This document shows, in pieces, positions 36,163 through 46,342 of a stretch of 64,000 nt of DNA. This DNA is from Bacillota bacterium (GTDB lineage: Bacteria > Bacillota > Clostridia > Christensenellales > Aristaeellaceae): assembly GCA_029548395.1 (NCBI GenBank), contig JAKPNM010000053.1, positions 1-64,000 of the forward strand. Direction: 5' to 3'. Below the pieces are notes generated by a model. That model searched no databases. It was not told where the DNA came from and saw only the letters and a list, made by a program, of their open reading frames with translations. A program made the translations under genes and the position numbers. The number at the start of each line of letters is the position of its first letter. Position 1 is the first letter of the stretch.

Positions 36163-38395
36163 GGGCAAACCGTATGCCCAGGTCATCGTTGACATTGCCT
36201 CCGCCAACACCGACCGGGTCTTTACCTACCGTGTCCCCATGGGCATGATTGTTCAACCCGGCACGCGCGTGCTGGTGCCCTTTGGCCGCCAGCGCCTGGA
36301 AGGCGTGGTGTTGTCCCTGGTGCAAACGACAGACTTGCCGCAGGAGCGCGTCCGGGACATTCTTGAGCCGCTGGAAGACTACCCGGCCATCCTGCCGCCC
36401 CTGGTGGACCTGGCCCGGGAGATCGCCCGCAAGTCGCATTGTCCCCTGGCGCTGGCGCTGCGCCTGATGATCCCCTCGCAAATGCGCTCAGGCCGCGTCA
36501 GGGCGAAGACCCAGACGGTGGCGCGCCTGGCGATCGATCCAAAGCATTTAAGCGCCGCGCTGTCAGCTAACAGCCGTTCTGCCAAACGCAGGCTGCTGCT
36601 TACCCTGCTCAGCGATGGCCTGGCTCATCCTGTGAGCGAGCTGCGCGCCCTGGTGCGCGATCCGATGCCTGCCCTGCGCGTGCTGGAAGAGGCAGGCAGC
36701 GTTACGCTGCAGGAGGAAGAGGTCTACCGTTCTCCCTACCAGCATACCGAACCCCTGGGTGAGGATCCGGTGCTGACAGCGGCCCAGCAGGAGGTACTGG
36801 GTGAGATCCTGCCCGCGGTCCGCTCTGGCAGCGGACGGTTTTTGCTGCACGGCATCACAGGTTCGGGCAAAACCGAGGTCTATATCCGCGCTGCGCGGGA
36901 GTGCCTGGTTCAGGGACGAGGCGTGATTGTGTTGATCCCTGAAATCGTGCTGACGCCGCAGATGGTCAGCTGGTTTCGCGGCCGCTTCGGCGAGGTGGCT
37001 GCGGTGCTTCATTCCCGGTTGTCCGCCGGTGAGCGCTTCGACGAATGGCGGCGCATCCGCTCCGGCTGCGCCCGTCTGGTCATTGGGGCGCGCAGCGCGG
37101 TGTTTGCCCCGGTAAAGGACCTGGGGCTGATTGTGATCGACGAAGAACACGAGCCCAGCTACCAGTCTGAGAACAACCCGCGCTATGACGCGCGTGAGGT
37201 GGCCTGCTTCCGGGCGGACAATGAGCGGGCCAGTCTGCTCCTGGGCAGCGCCACGCCCAGCATCCTCTCGTTTGCCAAGGCGCAGCGGGGGGACTATATG
37301 CTGCTTGAGATGCTCTCACGCGTCAACGATCATCAGCTGGCGGCCGTCACGCTGGTCGACATGCGCGAGGAGCTGCGCCTGGGAAACCGGGGCATGTTTT
37401 CCGGGCTGTTGGTTCAGCGCCTGAAGGCCTGCCTGGACGCGGGGGGCCAGGCAATGTTGTTTATCAACCGCCGCGGCTACGCGCCCAGCGTCATGTGCCG
37501 AAAATGTGGTGAAGTCCTCACCTGTTCGCAGTGCGATGTCAAAATGACCTTTCATCAGGCTGACCGGCATATGCATTGCCACTACTGCGGCCAGTCCGTT
37601 CTTCTCCCCACCGCCTGCCCGGCTTGCGGCAGCGCATACCTGCGTCCTGTGGGCGCGGGTACCCAGAAGGTGGAGGAGGAGTTTCTCAAGCTGTTCCCGC
37701 AGGTGCCCTTAATCCGCCTGGACTCGGATACCACCACAGGCAAGGATGCGCATGAGCGCCTTCTCAACCGTTTCCGTTCCGGGCAGGCGCGGGTGATGAT
37801 TGGCACTCAGATGATTGCCAAAGGCCTGGATTTTCCCCAGGTCACCCTGGTGGGGGTGGTGCTGGCGGATTTGACGCTCAACTTGCCTGATTACCGCGCG
37901 CAGGAACGCACCTTCCAGCTGCTCACGCAGGTTGCAGGGCGGGCTGGCAGGGCGTTTATGCCGGGCGAGGTCATCATCCAGACCTACAAGCCCGAGCATG
38001 AGGTGATTCAGGCGGCGGCTGCTCAGGATTTCCGGGGCTTTTTCAATCAGGAGTTTGCCCGGCGCCGCCAGTTGCTTTATCCGCCTTTTACTGTGATCGC
38101 AAGGCTTTTGTGCGAGGCCAGGCAGGAGGAACAGTCCCGTGCGGTTTCCCGGCAGCTGCAGCAGCGCATCGCGCAAAAGCTGCTGAAGCAGCCTTTGCTT
38201 AAGCGCCGGGTGCTCTTTGTCAGGGAGGACGCTGCGCCCATCAAACGCATTATGGGTCAATACCGCTCCCAGGTGCTCCTGAAGCTGCTGGAGCATCGTG
38301 ACAGCGAGGAGCTGTTCGCTTTTCTCAACGAACTGGTACAGGAACCATGGCCCTGCAAGGTCAGCCTGGAGATTAACCCGGGCAGCCTTGCCTGA
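36155..38395 (+). CDS. priA: Primosomal protein N' (replication restart helicase)
   Basis: HGITGSGKTEVYI; DEEHEPSY; paired CxxC zinc motifs; VAGRAGR. Confidence 0.97.
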   Translation: MPEGKPYAQVIVDIASANTDRVFTYRVPMGMIVQPGTRVLVPFGRQRLEGVVLSLVQTTDLPQERVRDILEPLEDYPAILPPLVDLAREIARKSHCPLALALRLMIPSQMRSGRVRAKTQTVARLAIDPKHLSAALSANSRSAKRRLLLTLLSDGLAHPVSELRALVRDPMPALRVLEEAGSVTLQEEEVYRSPYQHTEPLGEDPVLTAAQQEVLGEILPAVRSGSGRFLLHGITGSGKTEVYIRAARECLVQGRGVIVLIPEIVLTPQMVSWFRGRFGEVAAVLHSRLSAGERFDEWRRIRSGCARLVIGARSAVFAPVKDLGLIVIDEEHEPSYQSENNPRYDAREVACFRADNERASLLLGSATPSILSFAKAQRGDYMLLEMLSRVNDHQLAAVTLVDMREELRLGNRGMFSGLLVQRLKACLDAGGQAMLFINRRGYAPSVMCRKCGEVLTCSQCDVKMTFHQADRHMHCHYCGQSVLLPTACPACGSAYLRPVGAGTQKVEEEFLKLFPQVPLIRLDSDTTTGKDAHERLLNRFRSGQARVMIGTQMIAKGLDFPQVTLVGVVLADLTLNLPDYRAQERTFQLLTQVAGRAGRAFMPGEVIIQTYKPEHEVIQAAAAQDFRGFFNQEFARRRQLLYPPFTVIARLLCEARQEEQSRAVSRQLQQRIAQKLLKQPLLKRRVLFVREDAAPIKRIMGQYRSQVLLKLLEHRDSEELFAFLNELVQEPWPCKVSLEINPGSLA

Positions 38396-38416
38396 TGCCT
38401 GGTCAAGGAGAACTGG

Positions 38417-38920
38417 ATGTCAAAGAAACGGATTTTTACGATCGGCGCGAAGGAATTGCGCCTCAAGGCCAACCCCGTCACCAAGTTTGACGGCCGTCTG
38501 GGCGTGATTTTACGCGATATGGCCGACACCATGTATCAGGCGGAAGGCGTCGGCCTGGCCGGGCCCCAGGTGGGCATTGTCAGGCGTTTGGTGGTGGCCG
38601 ACGTGGGGGAGGGCCTGATTGAGTTTGTCAATCCGGAGATCACCGGTGCCGAAGGCAGCTGCGGCATGGTGGAAGGCTGCCTGAGCGTGCCTGGCCGGCG
38701 CGGCTTTGTCACACGCCCTGAAAAGGTCGTCATTAAGGCCCAGGACAGGACGGGCAAGCCGTTTACCCTGGAGGCGGACGGTTTGCTTGCCCGCTGCATT
38801 CAACATGAGATTGACCACCTGGACGGCGTGCTGTACGTGGACAAGATGGACCACGAGGTCTTCCCGGAGGACGGGGAAGAGGCAGATAAAGACAGGCTTT
38901 CAGCCAGCGGAGAAAACTAA
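38417..38920 (+). CDS. def: Peptide deformylase
   Basis: GVGLAGPQVG; EGCLSVPG; QHEIDHLDG. Confidence 0.97.
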   Translation: MSKKRIFTIGAKELRLKANPVTKFDGRLGVILRDMADTMYQAEGVGLAGPQVGIVRRLVVADVGEGLIEFVNPEITGAEGSCGMVEGCLSVPGRRGFVTRPEKVVIKAQDRTGKPFTLEADGLLARCIQHEIDHLDGVLYVDKMDHEVFPEDGEEADKDRLSASGEN

Positions 38921-39867
38921 TGCGCCTTGTGTTTATGGGTACCCCGGAGTATGCCGAAATACACCTGCAGGCCCTGCTTGCGGCAGGACACAGCGTGGTC
39001 GGCGTGTTCACGCAGCCTGACCGTCCCAGCGGCCGCGGGAAAAAGCTGATGCCCTCCCGGGTCAAGGCGCTGGCTGAACAGGCAGGCATCCCTGTGTTTC
39101 AGCCCGGGCGGATCCGTGTTCAGGGGCTTGAGGATTTACGGGCGCTCAAGCCGGATATCTGTGTCACCGCGGCCTATGGACAGATTCTTTCGGAGGAGAT
39201 CCTGGCTGTTCCGTTGTTGGGAACCGTCAATGTGCACGCCTCGCTTCTGCCGCGCTACCGGGGCTCTGCGCCGGTGAACTGGGCGATCATCAAGGGAGAA
39301 ACCCACACCGGCGTGACCACCATGATGACTGACAAGGGGATCGATACCGGGGACATTCTGCTGCAATCCGGGCTGGCCATTCATCCGGAGGAGACCGCGG
39401 GCGAATTGACTGTGCGCCTGGCGCATGCAGGCGCGGAACTGCTGCTTGAGACCTTAAAGCGCCTTGCGGCGGGAGATTGCCCCCGCGTTAAGCAGGATGA
39501 GCGGGCAATGTCCTATTATCCGCTTCTGACCCGCGAAGCGGGGCAGATCAACTGGCAGGACAAGTCCAGGAACTTGGTCAACCTGATCCGGGGCACCCAG
39601 CCCTGGCCGGGCGCCTACAGCGCCTCTCCCTGGGGCACGCTCAAGCTGCTGTCCGCGCGTGTGGAACCGGCTCCCGGCCCGGTGGCGCCGGGCACCATTC
39701 TGGCAGCGGACCCCAAAACCGGCTTGCTGGTGAAAACCGGGGATCAGGCCCTGCGGGTCATCACCCTGCAAGCGCCGGGCAGCAGGGCGATGAGCAGCGA
39801 GGACTTTTTACGCGGGCATCCGCTGAACCTCCCGGCCATGATGGCAGCTGATGAGGAGACATCATGA
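38920..39867 (+). CDS. fmt: Methionyl-tRNA formyltransferase
   Basis: MRLVFMGTPEYAEIHLQALL; HASLLPRYRGSAPVNWAI. Confidence 0.97.
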   Translation: MRLVFMGTPEYAEIHLQALLAAGHSVVGVFTQPDRPSGRGKKLMPSRVKALAEQAGIPVFQPGRIRVQGLEDLRALKPDICVTAAYGQILSEEILAVPLLGTVNVHASLLPRYRGSAPVNWAIIKGETHTGVTTMMTDKGIDTGDILLQSGLAIHPEETAGELTVRLAHAGAELLLETLKRLAAGDCPRVKQDERAMSYYPLLTREAGQINWQDKSRNLVNLIRGTQPWPGAYSASPWGTLKLLSARVEPAPGPVAPGTILAADPKTGLLVKTGDQALRVITLQAPGSRAMSSEDFLRGHPLNLPAMMAADEETS

Positions 39868-41450
39868 GCGATACCTGCAAACGCGACAAAAAGCCCCGCA
39901 ACCAGGCGTCCCGCCCTCCTTTCCGGCAGCCAGGCAGAGGTCCTTACGGCAAGCCGGCCCCTGCCCCCGAACGCCGCGATGGCCGCCCTGCGCCATTGCA
40001 GCCCGGGGAGCGGCAGACAGCGCGCCGCGATGCCAGACCGGCCCCTGTCCCGGAGCGGCGCTATGGCCGTCCCGCCTTGCCGCAGCAGCGCCGGAAGCCT
40101 GAACCCATCTTAAGCCAGGACGCGCGCAGGGCAGCCTTTCTGGTGCTTCACAGGGTGCTTCAGGATGGCGCTTATGCCTCCCTGTCCCTGGATGAGATCT
40201 TTGCCAACATGCGCCTCAGCCAGCAGGACAAGCGCCTGACCGCTGTTATTGTCTATAAGACCATTGAGGACCTTATCAAGCTGGATTATGCGCTGGATCA
40301 GTTCCTGAAGGACGCCCAGGCTCTGAATATTAGGATTCGCAACATCCTGCGCCTGTCTGCCTGCCAGATCCTGCTGATGGACAGGATCCCCGATTTTGCG
40401 GCTGTTAACGAGGCGGTCGAGCTTACGCGTGCCTGCGGTTTTGAGGACATGACCGGCCTGGTCAACGGTGTGCTGCGTTCTTTGATCCGCCAGAAGGATG
40501 CGCTGGCCTGGCCCGCGCCGGAGGACCCAAACTACCTGAGCGTGACCCATTCCATTCCGCAATGGCTGCTGGACATTTTCCTGGTTTCTTATCCGGAGGA
40601 TACCGCGCTTCAGATCATCGCTTACCGCAATCCGGACCACGCAACGGTTGTGCGGCGCAACCGGATTCTGCTACGCCAGGAGGAATTTGATGCGCTGCTG
40701 CGCAGGAAGGTCTGGGACATATCCCCGGGAGTATTGGAGGGCGTATACCGGGTCAAAGGCGCTTCCGACATCGGACGGGATCTGGATTTCCAGGGCGGCA
40801 AGTTTTCCATCCAGTCAGAGGGCAGCATGGCTGCCGTATTGGCGCTGGCGCCTGCGCCCGGTATGACTGTGCTGGATTGCTGCGCGGCGCCGGGCGGAAA
40901 GACCTGCCTGATTGCCGAGATGATGCAAAACACAGGCCGCGTTTACGCATGGGATATTCATGAGCACCGTGTCAACCTGATTTATGCCCAGGCTGAGAGA
41001 CTGCGCCTGTACAACATCCGCCCGGCGGTGCGTGATGCCGTTATCTACCAGGAACGTTTTGAGGGCACCATGGATGCCGTGCTGCTGGACGCGCCCTGCT
41101 CCGGCACCGGCGTGATGGACAACAAGCCGGACATCAAATACCGCCTCACCCGGGAGGGGCTGGACGAGCTGGTTGCGCTGCAGGCGGACCTGCTGGATAC
41201 TGTTTCACGATACCTGAAGCCCGGTGGGGTGCTGGTGTACGCCACCTGCAGCCTGTTGTCCGCCGAGAATGAAGCGCAAATCGCCTCCTTCCTCGGCCGC
41301 CATACGGATTTTGCCATGGATGAGCTGCCCGCGGGCTTTCCCGATGTCTTCAGGCCTCGCCAGCGAACGCACGGGCTGCAGCTGCTGCCGCACCGCGATG
41401 GTGTGGACGGGTTTTTCATCGCGCGGATGAGAAAGGCACGGCATGACTAA
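39864..41450 (+). CDS. rsmB: 16S rRNA (cytosine-967-C5)-methyltransferase with Pro/Arg-rich N-terminal extension
   Basis: DCCAAPGGKTCLIAEMM; DAPCSGTGVM; NusB-like domain; ~65-aa low-complexity N-terminus. Confidence 0.93.
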   Translation: MSDTCKRDKKPRNQASRPPFRQPGRGPYGKPAPAPERRDGRPAPLQPGERQTARRDARPAPVPERRYGRPALPQQRRKPEPILSQDARRAAFLVLHRVLQDGAYASLSLDEIFANMRLSQQDKRLTAVIVYKTIEDLIKLDYALDQFLKDAQALNIRIRNILRLSACQILLMDRIPDFAAVNEAVELTRACGFEDMTGLVNGVLRSLIRQKDALAWPAPEDPNYLSVTHSIPQWLLDIFLVSYPEDTALQIIAYRNPDHATVVRRNRILLRQEEFDALLRRKVWDISPGVLEGVYRVKGASDIGRDLDFQGGKFSIQSEGSMAAVLALAPAPGMTVLDCCAAPGGKTCLIAEMMQNTGRVYAWDIHEHRVNLIYAQAERLRLYNIRPAVRDAVIYQERFEGTMDAVLLDAPCSGTGVMDNKPDIKYRLTREGLDELVALQADLLDTVSRYLKPGGVLVYATCSLLSAENEAQIASFLGRHTDFAMDELPAGFPDVFRPRQRTHGLQLLPHRDGVDGFFIARMRKARHD

Positions 41451-42501
41451 GTCCTGTCTGTGTGGAATGAACCTGGAACAGCTGACTGACTTCGTCACCG
41501 GTCTGGGCCAGCCGGCCTTCCGCGCACGCCAGCTGATGGCCTGGCTTGTCAAAGGCATGGATTTTTCACAGATGCACACCCTGCCCGCCGCCCTGCGGGA
41601 ACAGCTGGACAGGGTGGCCGTCGCCCGCCCGGCCCTTGTGTCTGAACGTCATGTGTCCGCCCTTGACGGGACAGAGAAGCATCTCTACCGCCTGCTGGAC
41701 AATCACACGGTTGAAGGCGTCCTCATGCGCTACCGGCACGGCATCACCTTTTGTCTGTCCACCCAGGTGGGCTGTGCCATGGGTTGCGCTTTTTGCGCCA
41801 GCACGCTGGGCGGCAAGCTGCGCGATTTGAGCGCGGGGGAGATGGCCGGCATGACCTACGCAGCCAATGCCCTTTGCGCGGATGAAGGGATAGGGAACAT
41901 CGTGCTGATGGGCAGCGGTGAGCCGCTGGACAACTATGAGCAGGTGATTGCATTTTTGCGCTTGATTTCCTCGCCTGACAGCCTCAACATTGGCCTAAGG
42001 CATATCTCGCTGTCCACTTGCGGCTTGTCCGAGCAAATGCGCCGTTTGGCGCGGGAAGGGCTGCCGGTCACGCTGTCGGTTTCACTGCACGCGCCCAATG
42101 ACGAAATCAGGCGGCGGATCATGCCGGTTGCGCGCGTTTACCCAATGGCCGAGGTCCTGGATGCCTGCCGTGGCTATGTCCGGCAGACCGGCCGCCGGGT
42201 CGTGTTTGAGTATGCGCTGATCGCCGGCATCAATAACCAGCTCCATCACGCGCAGGAATTGGCTGCCAGGCTGCGCGGCATGCAATGCCATGTGAATCTG
42301 ATTCCCTTAAATGATGTTGCGGAGCGTGATTTGCGCGCTGCTGATCGCGGGCAGGTCAGGGCCTTTGCCAATCGTTTGGCTGAACTGAACGTCTCCGTGA
42401 CAGTGCGCAGGCAGCTGGGTGATGACATCTTTGGCGCCTGCGGACAGCTGCGCGCGCAGCGGCTCAAAGCGCCATTCATCGAAGAGGAGGTGGGGACATG
42501 A
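41443..42501 (+). CDS. rlmN: 23S rRNA (adenine-2503-C2)-methyltransferase (radical SAM)
   Basis: STQVGCAMGCAFCAST; GSGEPLDNYEQV. Confidence 0.96.
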   Translation: MTKSCLCGMNLEQLTDFVTGLGQPAFRARQLMAWLVKGMDFSQMHTLPAALREQLDRVAVARPALVSERHVSALDGTEKHLYRLLDNHTVEGVLMRYRHGITFCLSTQVGCAMGCAFCASTLGGKLRDLSAGEMAGMTYAANALCADEGIGNIVLMGSGEPLDNYEQVIAFLRLISSPDSLNIGLRHISLSTCGLSEQMRRLAREGLPVTLSVSLHAPNDEIRRRIMPVARVYPMAEVLDACRGYVRQTGRRVVFEYALIAGINNQLHHAQELAARLRGMQCHVNLIPLNDVAERDLRAADRGQVRAFANRLAELNVSVTVRRQLGDDIFGACGQLRAQRLKAPFIEEEVGT

Positions 42502-43202
42502 TTGCCATTGCCAAAACGCACCCGGGCAAGGTGCGCTTGAGCAACCAGGATTCCTACCTCTTGCGGGAGGAGGCTACCTGTCTGTACGCCGTGGCGGATG
42601 GCATGGGCGGCCACCGGGGCGGCAATGTGGCCAGCGCCATGGCGGTGGAAGCGCTTCAGCGGCTGGATTTGTCCGCACAACCCAGCCCGGTGCATCTGCG
42701 TGAGGCTGTGGAGGCAGCCAATGACGCCATTTGGGAACGTCAGCTGACCGACCTCAGCTTGTCCGGCATGGGCACCACCCTGACCGTGCTGTGGGCAGGC
42801 CAGGACAGCCTGCTGGTCGCCCATGTGGGAGACAACCGCTTGTACAGCTTCGCGGAGGGGACCTTGCATCAGGTGACCACCGACCATTCCCTGGTGGGTG
42901 AATTGCTGCGCTCTGGCGTTATTACACCTGAAAAGGCGCGCAGGCATCCCTATCGCAACATTGTGACGCGGGCTGTCGGCACGGATGTCTCCGTGACGGT
43001 CGATCTGCTGGAGCTGAACAAAATCCCCGGCATGCGGTTTTTGCTGTGCTCGGATGGCCTGACAGAATATGCGCCGCCGCAGGTATTGGCCAGCAGCCTG
43101 GCAAAGGATTTGAACACAGCCGCGCAGGAGCTGCTGGATATCGCGCTGTCCGGCGGCGGACGTGACAACATCACGCTGATTGTCCTGGAGGTACCGGTAT
43201 GA
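42498..43202 (+). CDS. stp: PP2C-family Ser/Thr phosphatase
   Basis: VRLSNQDSYL; VADGMGGHRGGNVAS; DNITLIVLEV. Confidence 0.95.
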   Translation: MIAIAKTHPGKVRLSNQDSYLLREEATCLYAVADGMGGHRGGNVASAMAVEALQRLDLSAQPSPVHLREAVEAANDAIWERQLTDLSLSGMGTTLTVLWAGQDSLLVAHVGDNRLYSFAEGTLHQVTTDHSLVGELLRSGVITPEKARRHPYRNIVTRAVGTDVSVTVDLLELNKIPGMRFLLCSDGLTEYAPPQVLASSLAKDLNTAAQELLDIALSGGGRDNITLIVLEVPV

Positions 43203-44833
43203 TAGGCGTGCTGCTGATGGGCCGTTACCGCCTGGAGGAGCGCATCGGGGAGGGCGGCATGGCCGCGGTCTACCGCGCGCTGGACCTGCGCACCGGGCAC
43301 AGGGTCGCGGTGAAGTTCCTGCGCCAGGAGCTGCAAGCCAACCAGGAGTTTTTGGACCGCTTCCGCCGTGAGGCCACCGCGGCCAGCCGCATGTCCCATC
43401 ACAACATCGTCAACCTCCTGGACATTGGCGACAACCCCAGCGCGCCTTATCTGGTGTTTGAGTTTGTTGACGGAAAGACGCTCAAGGAGATTATCGCTGA
43501 ACATGGCAAGTTGCCCCAGGGTACCGCGGTGCAGATTGCCATAAGGATTTTGTCGGCCTTGCGCCACGCGCATGAGGCAGGGGTCATCCACCGGGATATC
43601 AAGCCGCAAAATGTGCTGGTGGACCGGCAGGGTTATATCAAGGTATCCGATTTCGGCATTGCGCGCATGGTGGACACCAATACGCAGGATGGCGAAAGCA
43701 GGCAAAGCGTGATGGGCTCCGTTCATTATTTTTCGCCGGAGCAGGCGCGCGGGGAGACGGCAACCGCAGCATCGGATCTATATTCGGTAGGCTGTGTGCT
43801 ATATGAAATGCTGACCGGCAGGATGCCTTTTGAAGGGGAAACTCAGGTGTCCCTTGCCATGCAGCACCTCCAGGCGGAACCCAGGCCGGTGCGCGAACTG
43901 GCTCCGGAAGTCTCGGCTGCGGTGGCGGCTGTTGTGCACAAGGCGCTGGCCAAGGATCCGGCCGCGCGGTACCCGTCCGCCCTGCTGATGGCGCAGGCGC
44001 TGCACGACGCGCTGTTGCCTGAAAAGGACAATAAGCTTGCCACAATGTCGGATTTCCGGAGAAAGCCCAGACCCAAGATACGCATGCGGACCCGCCATAC
44101 GCTGCTGACCGGCGTGTTTGTGACGCTGCTGGCAATCGTGCTGCTGCTGGGCGTGTTTGGTGGCGCCTATCTGATCTACCGCGATGTGGTCAATACGACG
44201 CGCACGCCCTTGCTGACCGGTTATTTGCTGGAGGCTGCCATACGGGAGGCGGAGCAGGACGGCATCATTATTCGCGTGGCACGCAACCCCAGCGATGAGC
44301 CTGTGGACACAGTGATTGACCAGAGCTATGATGTAGGTACACCCATCAAACGGGGCGACGTATTGTTGCTGGTGGTTTCCTCGGGCCCTGCGCGCAAGCC
44401 GGTTCCGGGTCTTTTGGGGAAAACTGTCAGTGTGGCGAAGTCACAGCTGGAACGCATCGCACTGGAGATCCTGGTCATCAAGGAGCTGATCAACCCTGCG
44501 CCTAAGGGCACAGTGCTTTCTCAGGAGCCCCAGGAGGGCACGGTGGTAGATGCAGGCAGCATTGTACAGTTGGTGATATCAGCAGGCCAGACGGTGGTGC
44601 CCGAGCTGAGCGGTCGGGTCTGGACAGAAACAGCGGACATCCTGCGCAAAGTCAAGCTGGTTCAGGGCAAGGTAAGTGAAATTGAGACCGAGGACGTCAC
44701 GCAGCATGGCAAGGTCGCTTCGCAGCTGCCTGTGGCAGGGGAGAAGGTGGGGGAGAATACCCCAGTGGATCTGGCGGTGTATGTAGCTCCCGCGCAGCCA
44801 TCACCCAATCCCAAAAACGAGGGTGGTTCATGA
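43199..44833 (+). CDS. prkC: PASTA-domain Ser/Thr kinase
   Basis: Hanks kinase motifs (HRDIKPQN, DFGIAR), TM, three PASTA-like repeats. Confidence 0.96.
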   Translation: MIGVLLMGRYRLEERIGEGGMAAVYRALDLRTGHRVAVKFLRQELQANQEFLDRFRREATAASRMSHHNIVNLLDIGDNPSAPYLVFEFVDGKTLKEIIAEHGKLPQGTAVQIAIRILSALRHAHEAGVIHRDIKPQNVLVDRQGYIKVSDFGIARMVDTNTQDGESRQSVMGSVHYFSPEQARGETATAASDLYSVGCVLYEMLTGRMPFEGETQVSLAMQHLQAEPRPVRELAPEVSAAVAAVVHKALAKDPAARYPSALLMAQALHDALLPEKDNKLATMSDFRRKPRPKIRMRTRHTLLTGVFVTLLAIVLLLGVFGGAYLIYRDVVNTTRTPLLTGYLLEAAIREAEQDGIIIRVARNPSDEPVDTVIDQSYDVGTPIKRGDVLLLVVSSGPARKPVPGLLGKTVSVAKSQLERIALEILVIKELINPAPKGTVLSQEPQEGTVVDAGSIVQLVISAGQTVVPELSGRVWTETADILRKVKLVQGKVSEIETEDVTQHGKVASQLPVAGEKVGENTPVDLAVYVAPAQPSPNPKNEGGS

Positions 44834-45711
44834 ACCAGCGGGGCCGCATCATAGAAGGCCGCGGCGGGTTGTATACCGTTCGCGATACAAAGGGACAAAG
44901 CTATGTCCTCCGTGCAAAAAACCGCTTCCGCCGCGAGGGGATCAGGCCGCTGGTGGGGGATGAGGTGCTCTTCACTCCCGGCCGACTGGAGGAGCATGGC
45001 TGGCTGGAGGAAATTTTGCCGCGCCGTTCGGTCAGCCTGCGGCCGCCTGTTGCGAACATCACACAGCTGATTATTACCCTGGCAAGCGAGCCGCCCCCGG
45101 ATTTGATGCTGGCGGACAAGCTCCTGGTTTTTGCTTTCCGCCAGGACATTAAAGCGCTGATGGTCATTAACAAGTCTGACCTGGATGCCGCTTTGCCCCT
45201 GAAAATGCAGGAAGCGTATGCACCTGCCGGGGTGCAGGTGCTGGCGCTCAGCGCGCTTAAGGGCAGCGGCCTGGAGACGCTGCGCGCCGCCATGAAGGGG
45301 CACCTCAATTGCTTTGCCGGGCAGTCCGGAGTAGGCAAGAGCACCTTGGTTTCAGCATTGACCGGACTGGATCTGGAAACCGGCGCGGTCAGCCACAGAA
45401 CCAGGCGTGGCCGGCAGACCACCCGTCACATCAGCCTTATTGACCGCCAGGGCCTGGAAGTGCTGGACACCCCGGGTTTCAGCCTGTTGGAGCTACCCAC
45501 GCAGCTTGAGCCTGAGCGGTTGCGCGAAGTTTACCCTGAATTTCTTCCGCTGCAGCCGTTTTGCCGCTTTGAGGTGTGTCTGCATGATCAGGAACCGGGC
45601 TGCGCGGTGGAGCAGGCACTGGAAGCAGGCCGGCTGAACAGCGGGCGCGTGGAACGCTACCGTCAGCTGTTGGCCGAGCAAAAAGAGAAATGGAGTACTC
45701 GTTATGATTGA
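44830..45711 (+). CDS. rsgA: Ribosome small subunit-dependent GTPase A
   Basis: GQSGVGKSTLVSAL; NKSDL; circularly permuted GTPase; C-terminal Cys/His Zn motif. Confidence 0.96.
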   Translation: MNQRGRIIEGRGGLYTVRDTKGQSYVLRAKNRFRREGIRPLVGDEVLFTPGRLEEHGWLEEILPRRSVSLRPPVANITQLIITLASEPPPDLMLADKLLVFAFRQDIKALMVINKSDLDAALPLKMQEAYAPAGVQVLALSALKGSGLETLRAAMKGHLNCFAGQSGVGKSTLVSALTGLDLETGAVSHRTRRGRQTTRHISLIDRQGLEVLDTPGFSLLELPTQLEPERLREVYPEFLPLQPFCRFEVCLHDQEPGCAVEQALEAGRLNSGRVERYRQLLAEQKEKWSTRYD

Positions 45712-46342
45712 AATCGCACCGTCTGTGCTGGCGGCCCACCCGCTGTATGTCGCCCGTGATGTAGGTCGCCTGCTGGATGCGGGCATCACGCTTTTACACC
45801 TGGATATCATGGACGGGCATTTTGTGCCCAATATTTCCTTTGGACCGGCCATGGTCAATGCGCTTCATCAGCAATATCCTGACATTTGTCTGGATGTCCA
45901 TTTGATGCTCTCCCGGCCTGCATCGCTGCTGGATGCCTTCATCAAGGCCGGTGCGAGTGAGATCACGCTGCATTCAGAAGCAGAGGGCGACCTGCGCGCC
46001 TTATTGCAAACCGTCAGGGCGGCAGGGCTGCGCGCGGGGTTGTCCATCAAACCGGCTACGGCAGTGGACACGGTGCTGCCCTACCTGGATGTGCTGGACC
46101 TGGTGCTGATCATGTCAGTGGAGCCTGGTTTTGGCGGTCAGAAGCTGATGGCAGACACCCTGAGCAAAATGGGACAGCTGCGCCAGGCAGGCTTTCAGGG
46201 CGCTCTCAGTGTGGATGGCGGGGTCAAGCAGGATAATGCCGGCATAGTCAAGCGTGCCGGCGCTACGCGCCTGGTCATGGGTACAGCGGCTTTCACAGCG
46301 CCTGATCCCCGTGCCTTTTTAGCTGCTGTGCGACAGGCATGA
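45704..46342 (+). CDS. rpe: Ribulose-phosphate 3-epimerase
   Basis: IAPSVLAA; LHLDIMDGHFVPNISFGP; MSVEPGFGGQ. Confidence 0.97.
   Translation: MIEIAPSVLAAHPLYVARDVGRLLDAGITLLHLDIMDGHFVPNISFGPAMVNALHQQYPDICLDVHLMLSRPASLLDAFIKAGASEITLHSEAEGDLRALLQTVRAAGLRAGLSIKPATAVDTVLPYLDVLDLVLIMSVEPGFGGQKLMADTLSKMGQLRQAGFQGALSVDGGVKQDNAGIVKRAGATRLVMGTAAFTAPDPRAFLAAVRQA

Noticed and set aside
34915-36210. 431-aa minus-strand ORF opposite coaBC
   Set aside because: Antisense shadow in GC-rich coding DNA
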